The translations under genes and the position numbers were made by a program. The notes under the pieces were generated by a model, which saw only the letters and a program-made list of their open reading frames with translations, made no database searches and was not told where the DNA came from. From Aurantiochytrium sp. KH105 (Eukaryota > Sar > Bigyra > Thraustochytrida > Thraustochytriidae), in assembly GCA_003116975.1 (NCBI GenBank), contig BGKB01000046.1, positions 310,001-374,000 of the forward strand: 64,000 bases of DNA, in the 5' to 3' direction. This document shows positions 10,336 to 17,999 of this stretch, one piece after another (the first letter of the stretch is position 1; the number at the start of each line of letters is the position of its first letter).

Positions 10336-11070
10336 TTAGATACGCCAGCCGCTACCGCCACCTCCTCGAGAGCTGCCGGGCCCAGCAGATGGCACCGAAG
10401 GCCCGGGCTGCGATCCGGGCAGAGGAGGCCTCTCGCCGTGGGAACGGTCACTACTATGGCTATTGTGGCTACCGCGATGATGGTCCCCACGATGCTCGCC
10501 GTTGCCGCCTCGCGAACGCATTCCCTTTGCGTGACTCTTGTACTCGAGGCGTACAAAGCCGGGCAGATCGAGGACGCGCTTGAGACCATCGCGAATGCGG
10601 TTCACCAAATGGGTGTCGTCGGCCGTTCGGTTCCAGATGGAGATGACGTCCTCGTGCGCGCGAATAGACAGCACAATGCCAGTGATCTCATCACCCACCT
10701 CAAACTGGTCACCAACTAGCGCGATGAGGAGCTGCTCCCAGATCAGGTTTGTGAGGCCCTTGACGAGACGCAGAATGACCTTGCCGCCGCGCTGATTGTC
10801 GCGCGCCTCCCAGATGGGCTTGATCATGTTGCGAAAGAGGTGGATCTCAGTCGACACGGTGATGCTGCTCGGCTTGACGAGATAATTGTACACCTTGAAG
10901 AAACCCTCGACGGTTTCAAAGGCCGCGATAGGCTTGATGCTCTTCTCGTACTCCTCCGCGGCCTGCGCCGTGCGGCTGTTCGCGTCGCGTTGCATGAACC
11001 AAAAGCAAAACTTGCTCTGAAGGGCATGCTCGCCCGGGTACGGCGGCACTTGCACCGGAGTGGGTTCCAT
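10336..11070 (-). CDS. eIF4E-family cap-binding protein, class II (4EHP/eIF4E2-like)
   Basis: Predicted protein of 244 residues that should bind the mRNA 5' cap. The eIF4E fold spans about residues 18-178, with FCFWF, IKPIW, WEQLLIALVGDQF and ISIWNRTA all matching the family. The cap-stacking pair appears as Tyr41 and Trp87, 46 residues apart. This is the Tyr/Trp arrangement of 4EHP (human Tyr78/Trp124), not the Trp/Trp pair of canonical eIF4E, so a translational repressor or alternative cap reader is more likely than the main initiation factor. The C-terminus (about 178-244) is an unusual Arg/Gly/His/Ser-rich tail with RGG-like elements. I chose the start at 11070 (MEPTPV...) because the upstream extension to 11319 is Arg/Cys-rich and not family-like. 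Confidence 0.88.
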   Translation of the reverse strand: MEPTPVQVPPYPGEHALQSKFCFWFMQRDANSRTAQAAEEYEKSIKPIAAFETVEGFFKVYNYLVKPSSITVSTEIHLFRNMIKPIWEARDNQRGGKVILRLVKGLTNLIWEQLLIALVGDQFEVGDEITGIVLSIRAHEDVISIWNRTADDTHLVNRIRDGLKRVLDLPGFVRLEYKSHAKGMRSRGGNGEHRGDHHRGSHNSHSSDRSHGERPPLPGSQPGPSVPSAGPGSSRGGGGSGWRI

Positions 11071-11709
11071 CGTTTTCGGTGTCTCTGCTTCGCCTTGTAC
11101 GCGGCCTCGCGCGCGCCGTGCTCCAGCAGCGGAGGAGGCAACGCTGTTGCGGGCTGGGCCCCTGCCGGATGCAACCCGCTCGAGCTTGCGCGCGCTCGTT
11201 GACCAGGAAAAACAAGCAAGCAGAGAAGCGAAACAAGGTGCGCGGCAGGCCGTGCCTGCGCCGCGCCGCGCTGAAGGTCGGGTCCGTTCGCCGCACCGCT
11301 GCGCCGCGCCGCGCCGCACGTCGTCAATCCAAAAAGTTACTAGTCAAACAATTGATCGATTGTTCGGGATTGTTTGTTTGTTTGTTTGTTTTGGTTTGGT
11401 GGCGACTAGCAGTTTGTGGCCCTTTTCGCCTCCGTTTGCTCCTGTTGACACCTCCTTTACTCGACTTGCACTTTTTCCCTCGCATCATTTTACAACGCAG
11501 AGCCTCCTCCTCCTTCTCCACCATGGACGACGACGAGCAAGATTTGAAGAACTTTCTTGTTTGAAACTTAGGCCTATTTATTCTTCTAAAAAAGTGAAGG
11601 TCTTGCTTCTCGACTTGCTGGCACTTCTATTCCGAGATCGCTTGCTCGAGGCTCCGATTCTTCTCTTTTACGCTCCTTATATTCTCTTCCAAGCTCTTAA
11701 TTTCCTTTT
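11071..11709. other. Intergenic region with promoter of the eIF4E-like gene
   Basis: 639 bp. Contains a GTTT microsatellite near 11366-11392, one perfect TAGGCCTA palindrome (11569-11576), and then AT-rich sequence at the 3' end of the coiled-coil gene. No gene seen. Confidence 0.45.
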
Positions 11710-12756
11710 TCAAGTTCTTTCCTGATCCCAGAGTCTTTCGCATTTCTCCGTGAGCTTATCTTGAGCATCTCTTATGCGCTCGTTGTCCTCTCGTAAGCGT
11801 TTGTTGTCGTTTTTTAAGGCTTCAATTGTAAATCGGTAGTGTACTTTCTTGCTCTCCCACGATTCTTCCTTGTCTTCTAAATCCTTTGCAAGTGACTGAA
11901 CGGACTCCTCAAACTCTTTCGTAACCTCCCCCAGCTTTGTGAACACCTTCTCACGCGCTGCTTGTTGCTGCTTCTTCTGCTCCTCACGATCTGCTTGTTG
12001 CCGCTTCGACAGATCGTCACGCTCTGCTTGTTGCCGCTTCGTCAGATCGTCACGCTCTGCTTCTTGCTGCTTCAACACCTCCTTGAGTTTTGCCTGTATT
12101 TTTCTGACTTTCAATCCTTTATCTGAAGCCTCAAGCTCCGAGTGGCGAGTGGGAGGTGACTGCGAAGGGGATAAGCCTGCTGATGGAGTTTGTGGGCCCA
12201 AACTGATGCAAAACTCTATCTTTCGAAGCGTTTTGGACGCGTCATAGTCGGGCTTACGGGAAAAAACGTGGGTCTCGAGCGGAACTTTTTCCAAGTGGTT
12301 GCAAATATGGTCGGCGACTCTCTTGAAAGGAGCACCGCGATAATCGAGATTCTTTCTCGTTACCAAGCTATCCTCCACGGAGAGTTTCCAGACGTCTTTC
12401 GTCTTATTTTCCGACTCCTTATCACGTTGTAAAATCACATTCACGTTGTCGGACTCGGAATACTTCTCACGTGCATAATCCCGGATCTTTCGCAGCAGTG
12501 CGTTAATATCAGATATAATTCGAGAAAAGGCGGGGTCTGATTTACGCGTGTCATTGTCTGAGTGAGGGTGGTTTTCTTGCGCAAAGAATTTTGCCGTTTG
12601 CTTCATGCTGTTGTTCTTCGCAGACCTTTCCGGGCGCGTACGAATTTCGTTCACGTTGCTCTCCGATTGATGTCGCTCGGCCTCACTTCTGGCTTCTCTG
12701 ACACTCTCTCCTCCGTCTCTCTTGAGCTGACCGATCGGGATGCCCTCAAGATGCAT
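11710..12756 (-). CDS. Coiled-coil protein of unknown function
   Basis: Predicted protein of 348 residues, not recognised. The N-terminal half (about 1-190) looks partly globular (SRIISDINALLRKIRDYARE, VWKLSVEDSLVTRKNLDYRG). The C-terminal half is a charged coiled coil that contains four copies of an 11-residue unit of the form RQQAERDDLSK (about 225-270). Codon use is more AT-rich than in the neighbours. The reading frame continues upstream of the first Met to an in-frame stop near 12871, and the extension (NPFWINFKGAKSK) looks protein-like. The true N-terminus may therefore lie in an upstream exon, or the gene may have lost its 5' part. A CAG-GTAAGAG donor-like site lies on the same strand near 13438, but no exon could be assigned to it. 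Confidence 0.6.
   Translation of the reverse strand: MHLEGIPIGQLKRDGGESVREARSEAERHQSESNVNEIRTRPERSAKNNSMKQTAKFFAQENHPHSDNDTRKSDPAFSRIISDINALLRKIRDYAREKYSESDNVNVILQRDKESENKTKDVWKLSVEDSLVTRKNLDYRGAPFKRVADHICNHLEKVPLETHVFSRKPDYDASKTLRKIEFCISLGPQTPSAGLSPSQSPPTRHSELEASDKGLKVRKIQAKLKEVLKQQEAERDDLTKRQQAERDDLSKRQQADREEQKKQQQAAREKVFTKLGEVTKEFEESVQSLAKDLEDKEESWESKKVHYRFTIEALKNDNKRLREDNERIRDAQDKLTEKCERLWDQERT
11950..12080 (-). repeat. 33-bp coding tandem repeat (11-residue unit)
   Basis: About four imperfect copies encoding QQAERDDL-like units in the coiled coil. The nucleotide copies (ctgcttgttgccgcttcg...) are still very similar, which suggests recent expansion. Confidence 0.7.
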
Positions 12757-12947
12757 TCTATCAACCCCGAAGGGAGAAGCCGTCCACGCCTCGCAGGCTT
12801 TCCCGTCTGCTTCGCGTCGTTTGGATTTTGCTCCTTTGAAGTTGATCCAGAATGGGTTGAAACTGTATCAAGAAACGGCCCAGTAGGGCCTAAAGGTCAC
12901 GACGCGCCGAAAACGTTTTTTTGCCCGGGACGCGTGGATACTACATA

Positions 12948-12989
12948 CGCTCAGCATGAAACGCTCAGCATGAAACGCTCAGCATGAAA
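12948..12989. repeat. 14-bp tandem repeat, three exact copies
   Basis: The unit cgctcagcatgaaa occurs three times head to tail at 12948, 12962 and 12976. A partial copy (cgcttcacgcaacatgaaa) follows. Confidence 0.95.
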
Positions 12990-13036
12990 CGCTTCACGCA
13001 ACATGAAACGTTTGAAGTCTTGTATTTGCATTCTCT

Positions 13037-13054
13037 AAACCACCCCGGTGGTTT
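13037..13054. repeat. Short perfect inverted repeat
   Basis: aaaccacc-cc-ggtggttt: 8-bp arms around a 2-bp centre in intergenic DNA. It could be a protein-binding site; function unknown. Confidence 0.7.
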
Positions 13055-13580
13055 TACAAATACCGGGGCTCGTGAGCGGCCAGCGAGCGAAGTTACGGTT
13101 GTGATAAACCTTTCATGAAAAAGCATGGTATGATACGTAGATTGCAAAATACGATAAGAGAATGTGGATTGCTACAATGGGGGTAAGTAAATGGCGATGT
13201 GCGGCGAAATCTTCTGACTCGCGTCCCAAGCACGCGCGTGTGCGTGCGTGGGCGTCGGAGACGATTTTAAGTGATTTGGCCACATTGTGGTGAATTGGGA
13301 ATGGGGCTCGCTCCACACTTGCGGAGACGAGCAGCGCAACTTTCCTCCCGGACGCCTTGCTAAAGACAAAACCGAGGGAGTGCGCGGCAAATTATATGGG
13401 AAAAAAAGACCAGTGCAGAGCAGGCGGTCTCTTACCTGACTGCCTACAGCTGACTGTCTGTCTACGTCTGACTGTCGTGTCTGTCTGTCTGTCTGAATGT
13501 GTATATTGGTCTGTCTGGCTGTCATTTCGAAAGTGAATATGAATGGAGTGTGGTATGCGGGGGGGGCAAGTGAGATTGAC

Positions 13581-15512
13581 TTAGCCCCAATAGTGCATTT
13601 CGACCAAGCGTGCGAGATCGACAACGATAACGCTAATGTCGTCATGTTTGGCACGGCGTGCGCGGCCGACCTTGAGAGCCTTGAGCTGGGCAACCGAGAG
13701 GTTGGCATTCTGCGCCGCGCGGCGCAGCGCCTCCTCAACCAGTGCGTCGCTCGCTGTCTCGGGACTTCCGCCCTGACGTCGCAGCTCCTTACCTGCGAGA
13801 TCAACAGCCTCCTGACTCGACATGACGTCCCACAGACCATCCGTTGCCATGATGAGAAACTCGTCGACGCCCTTGCGCAACGTGCGAACCTGAACCTCGG
13901 GCGTGGCTGTGATGTAGGGTGGCGTGTAGGGTGGTGGGACGTATCGCCCAGCTGCAGCGTCTTCCTCGGCGCCGCGCATGAACTCTGCATACTTGAGGTA
14001 AAAGTCTCCAAAAGCACGGGTGGGCTGCAATTTGCCCTTAATGTAGCACTGATCAGGATTGTTGACACGGCACACCACCACGTCCTTTTCATTGGGATGA
14101 GCGCGCTCCAAGAGCTCACGCTCGTGCGGCTCGCGGCAGTTGTGGTCGTTGCTCATGTCCAGAGCCACAAAAGAAGAATCGTGCTGAGGACCCTCCTCGC
14201 TCGTCGGCTCGCCCGCGCGCATGTTTCCGCCGGTCAAGAGTCTCACGGCATTGACGAAACGGTTGCTAGACTGGGCGCGAGATGACGATCCGGACTCGCT
14301 GCTCGAGGAGGATTGGCCACTAGACGCCGCCTCTTTGGAACCTTCTTCGGCGGCACCAGGGCGCGAGCGGTTCCGTTTGGCAAGGGCGGTAGCCTCCTTG
14401 ACGAGGGTCTCTGTGTCGAGGTCCTCGGAAGGGAGATGGTCGTCGTCGTCGGCCTTGCCGGATTTGCGCATTTCGTAGATTTGGTTGAGAAGTTTGGCGC
14501 GCAAGGCTTCGGCCATAATAGGGCTCAGGTTCTCCCCGATGCTATCACTGAGTGCGGCTGCGCCCATGAGCTCCTCAATGTTCCAGTCATGCATGTCGAC
14601 TTCCGCCTCGGCCGACTGTTGGCCGCCACCACGAGAGGAGGTGCGCTTGTGGAGCTGGGCTGCAGGGCTCGAGGTAGAGAGCTCAAAGCTCTCGCGGTTG
14701 ACCGCTAGCACAGCGCGCGAATCACCTGCGTTGGCGACAAAGAGCATGCCGTCCACGACAAGCGTACCGAGTGCGCACGATCCGGCGCGCGTGTCGCGGC
14801 CGAAGCCGAGCTCAAAGGCACCAAATACTTTGACCATGTACTGGCGATCGGTCCGCTCAAAGGCGGACTTGAGAGCGCGGGTGACGACGCGGCGGTCGAC
14901 GTGGCCCTCGTAGAGCTGGGGCTCGGACCCCGGGCGCTCGCCGAGATGGTTGCTGATTGCCTTTTCAACGTTGAGGTGCAGGTGCTTGCTGGCATAGTCG
15001 GAGCACTGCCAGCCGCCGTGGCCGTCAAAGACGGAGAACCACCAGGCGCCGTTCGCAAAGCGCTCCATGTGGGTGCGGTCTTCGATGGGGCGGTTCGCCG
15101 GGTACTGCATGATGCTTGCGACGGAGCCGGGGCTGCGCTCGCGCGCCGAGACGGCCTTGGCCTGCGCCACGCTCCCGAGCGCCGCGCAGGCGAGGCCGCC
15201 GGCCGCCGCGAGAGTTGCAAACCGCTCGCGGCGCGACCAGGACCACGACGAGGACGACGACCCGCCGCCGCCGCGGTGGCCGCCGCTCCCGCCGCCGTGG
15301 CCTCCGTCCGCGAAGTCGCTCGCCGCGGCCGCTGCGCGCGGGACGCCGACCACCTCCACGCGCTGCCCGCTCGCGTCCTGCGCGAAGAGCGCGCGCCGGC
15401 ACTTGCCCTTGGGGTGCTGGCATCCATGCGCCACGGCGCCGCGCCTCGTGCACGGCCTCTTCGACAGCGCGCTCGCGGAGCACCTCCTCCCGGCCGTGCG
15501 GAACAGCGGCAT
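13581..15512 (-). CDS. Mitochondrial PP2C-family phosphatase, PDP-like
   Basis: Predicted protein of 643 residues, metal-dependent Ser/Thr phosphatase. The N-terminus MPLFRTAGRRCSASALSKRP is Arg/Ser/Ala-rich without acids, as in a mitochondrial targeting peptide. A Gly/Ser-rich linker and one hydrophobic segment follow before the catalytic domain. PP2C motifs occur in order: PIEDR, VFDGHGG (about 160-166), ANAGDSRAV (about 260), ATDGLWDV (about 555) and KHDDISVIVVD (about 625), which together supply the metal-binding aspartates. The domain is interrupted by a long acidic, Ser-rich insert at about 275-460. The NRPIEDR start and VFDGHGGW resemble pyruvate dehydrogenase phosphatase, which would reactivate PDH; the substrate is inference. 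The frame is open to 15623. I chose 15512 because the extension is encoded by simple repeats and the targeting peptide starts here. Confidence 0.85.
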   Translation of the reverse strand: MPLFRTAGRRCSASALSKRPCTRRGAVAHGCQHPKGKCRRALFAQDASGQRVEVVGVPRAAAAASDFADGGHGGGSGGHRGGGGSSSSSWSWSRRERFATLAAAGGLACAALGSVAQAKAVSARERSPGSVASIMQYPANRPIEDRTHMERFANGAWWFSVFDGHGGWQCSDYASKHLHLNVEKAISNHLGERPGSEPQLYEGHVDRRVVTRALKSAFERTDRQYMVKVFGAFELGFGRDTRAGSCALGTLVVDGMLFVANAGDSRAVLAVNRESFELSTSSPAAQLHKRTSSRGGGQQSAEAEVDMHDWNIEELMGAAALSDSIGENLSPIMAEALRAKLLNQIYEMRKSGKADDDDHLPSEDLDTETLVKEATALAKRNRSRPGAAEEGSKEAASSGQSSSSSESGSSSRAQSSNRFVNAVRLLTGGNMRAGEPTSEEGPQHDSSFVALDMSNDHNCREPHERELLERAHPNEKDVVVCRVNNPDQCYIKGKLQPTRAFGDFYLKYAEFMRGAEEDAAAGRYVPPPYTPPYITATPEVQVRTLRKGVDEFLIMATDGLWDVMSSQEAVDLAGKELRRQGGSPETASDALVEEALRRAAQNANLSVAQLKALKVGRARRAKHDDISVIVVDLARLVEMHYWG

Positions 15513-15653
15513 CCTCTCCGCCACGCCACGCAACGCCACGCCACGCAACGCAACGCCCTGCGCGTCGAGTCGCGGCGCGTCGCGTCGCGTCGCGTCGAGT
15601 CGCGGCGAGTCGAACGAGCGCACGACCGACCGACGACCGACCGCCCGATCGGC

Positions 15654-15684
15654 CGAACGAACGAACGAACGAACGAACGAACGA
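15654..15684. repeat. (CGAA)n microsatellite
   Basis: About seven tetranucleotide copies in the putative PP2C promoter/leader region. Confidence 0.9.
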
Positions 15685-16407
15685 GCACTGACGAGCCGAG
15701 CGCGCAGGCGACCGCGCCTCCGCCGCTCCCGCCTCGCCGGGCCGCGCGCCGCTGCGCCCGTCGCCTCCGCGCGCGCCTGTCCGCCGCCGCCGCTGCTGCT
15801 GCTCCGCCGCGCGGGTTGGCTGTCTGCCGTGCTCCCCTCTCTCCTCCTTTCCTTCTTTCCTTCTTTCTTTCCTTCTTGCCTTCTTTACCTACTGTCCGTG
15901 ATGTTGCTCCTTCTTTGCCGGACAGAGTCTTCTTTCTTTCTTCTTCTTCTTCTTCGGCTTCTTTTACCAACTCACAGGCGCAGTCACTGCTCTTCCCCTG
16001 CCAGTTCGGCGCGGCTCCGTTTCTTGGACGAGTGGGTGGTGGTTTGTTTGTGTGTTGATTTGTTGGTGTTTGGGGTGTGTCCCTGTTCGTTTGTTTGATT
16101 GTTTGTTTGATTGTTTGTGTGTTTGTTTGTTGCAGTTGGTGGCGAGGCGGAGACCGCTGCTTCCTTCCGAGGCCTGCCTGCCTGCCTGCCTTCCTCCAAC
16201 TTGAAGGCTGCTGCTTGCTTGCTTTCTTTCTTTCCGCTTTGCCGCACTTGCGCCGCACTTTCGCCCACTTGCGCCGCCGATTCCGCACTGTGCGAACGGC
16301 TGGCTGCCGTAGAACCCTCGGCCACGCAGACGCGAGCTCGCGGGCTTTATAACCTGCCAGCCTGCGCGGGCCGTGCCGCCTGCACTGCGCGTCGCGCTGC
16401 GCTCTCG

Positions 16408-16440
16408 TGCCTGCCTGCCTGCCTGCCTGCCTGCCTCCCT
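16408..16440. repeat. (TGCC)n microsatellite
   Basis: Run of tgcc units degrading into tccc/gccc at its right end; noncoding. Confidence 0.9.
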
Positions 16441-17737
16441 GCCCGCCTGCCTGTCTGCCTGCGCTGGCGCCGCTCGTCGTCGCGAGGCGGTCGGTGGCCA
16501 CAGAGGACGGCGGCCACAGAGGACGGCGGCCAGCACGCAGGAGCTGCAGTGGCAGCTGCAACGGAAGCGTTGTTTTTGCTCTCGATACCTTCATCATCAT
16601 TCATCGACCAAGTCCATTCTTGTCGAGAATGTCGAGCATGCGCAACGCAATGCGAGGGGGGACAAGCTGCTGCTGCTGCCGGGCGCTGCCATGAGGAGAA
16701 AGCGCGCGGGGACACAACTGCGGCGCGGCTCGAGTTGCTTTTGCTCGCTTTGGCTAGCTTTGGCTTGCTTGGAAGTGGGTGGGTGGATGGGCAGTCAGTC
16801 ATTCATTCGTTCATTCGTTCGTACGGCCATCCTTGCGCGCGGACGCAGATGGATGGAGGGAAGGAGGGAAGGAGGGAGGGAGAGAGGGACGGGAGGGACG
16901 GGAGGCACCTGCAGCTGCAGCTGCACTGCTCGCTCTCTACCAGCCAAGGAAGGGCACGTGACGAAGTAGGACTACACGCGCACTTGGAAGCCGTCTGCAG
17001 GTCTCTTGGCCCGAGTCCAGGCCGCTCGCGGGAATCATCAGCCATTCAAATGGACTCGGTAGAACTACGAGGCTACACCAGTCACTTGCGCCAGAAAGCC
17101 GCTCCGCTCTGCGGAGCCAGTTGCTCGTGTTGTTCGGGTGGAGCGAGAATTGAGAGCCGAATGTAATTGGGTTTCGTGTTCACACAAAGCCTCGAGATGC
17201 GCACTTCTTGTCATCTGCCAGTGTTGCATGGTGATGACCCAAACATAAAATGAATGGTGGGCTTGCTCCTCGTTCGCCCATCTTCTTTCTTGTTGGACTT
17301 TCAAGCTTCGCTTCTTTATACACGACGGCAAACAATCGAACCAACGAGTGAATGTCAGAGAAAGAAAGTCTCTGATAATTTTTATTGATAATCGCCTTGC
17401 TTGTTTTGAACTTGTGGTGGTGAGGAGGGAACGCGGGCTTGTTCCGCGTCTGCGTCGTGCAAACGAGGGAAACCAAAGCAAAAGCAAAATCCAAAACAAA
17501 GAGAACGTTTGACATCGACACCGTTGTGAATCAGAGTTGTGAACAAATAGATTATGGACGCAGCAGGCCTGTTGTTGAAGATAAATGAAAGATAAATGAA
17601 GCAAACCGTGCCGCCTGCTTGGGCGGGGCCAGGAGCCTGCTAATGGTCCTGCGCGTGTGACCCGCGATCGGATGCGCATGCCGTTAATGCTTGTGTGCTG
17701 TCGAATGAGCTCACCTATTTCCGCTCCATAAAAATCC

Positions 17738-17793
17738 ATAGTAGGCCTAGGCCCAGGCCTAGCTTTTGAAAAGGGACTATAGTATAACTATAG
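17738..17793 (+). promoter_or_regulatory. Palindromic promoter-like cluster
   Basis: atagtaggcctag (17738-17750) is followed by a second near-palindrome, ggcccaggcctag. At 17777-17793, two ctatag hexamers flank tataa. The cluster lies about 210-260 bp upstream of the chosen start of the membrane-protein gene. The TATA-like core inside an inverted repeat suggests a core promoter; this is inference only. Confidence 0.4.
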
Positions 17794-17999
17794 GTGAATG
17801 CAAACCTTGTGCAAGGCGCGGAGCTGTCGGCTTTGCGCAGTACCGCGTGCGATCATTTGCCATCGATACTGCTCGCCCTATCCGCGGGCATCTCGGTGAG
17901 ACGCTCGCTCTGCGCCCGACCGCCGCCCTAACCAAGTGCTCTTCTTGCGCTCGGTGCCTCTTCTTGCGCTCGGTGCCTCGGAGGCCGGGCGACGCGAGC

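Larger units (their letters stand above)
12757..13580. other. Intergenic region, coiled-coil gene to PP2C
   Basis: 824 bp. Contains three exact 14-bp tandem copies (12948-12989), an 18-bp palindrome (13037-13054) and a GTCT microsatellite near 13476-13497. The part next to 12756 may hold more of the coiled-coil gene. No independent gene is supported. Confidence 0.45.
15513..17999. other. Divergent intergenic region rich in simple repeats
   Basis: 2.5 kb between the PP2C gene (-) and the membrane protein gene (+). Contains CGTCG-type and CGAA repeats (15570-15684), pyrimidine-rich DNA (about 15836-15965), TTTG repeats (about 16085-16135), a TGCC run (about 16408-16440) and GGAG-type purine runs near 16855-16890. 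Near the right end lie a TAGGCCTA palindrome (17742) and a CTATAG-TATAA-CTATAG element (17777-17793). Many overlapping frames are open on both strands because of composition. None is convincing. Confidence 0.5.

Noticed and set aside
14705..16600. 631-codon minus-strand frame with Arg/Ser-rich product
   Set aside because: It is a shifted register of PP2C and its simple-repeat upstream DNA. The product is low complexity.
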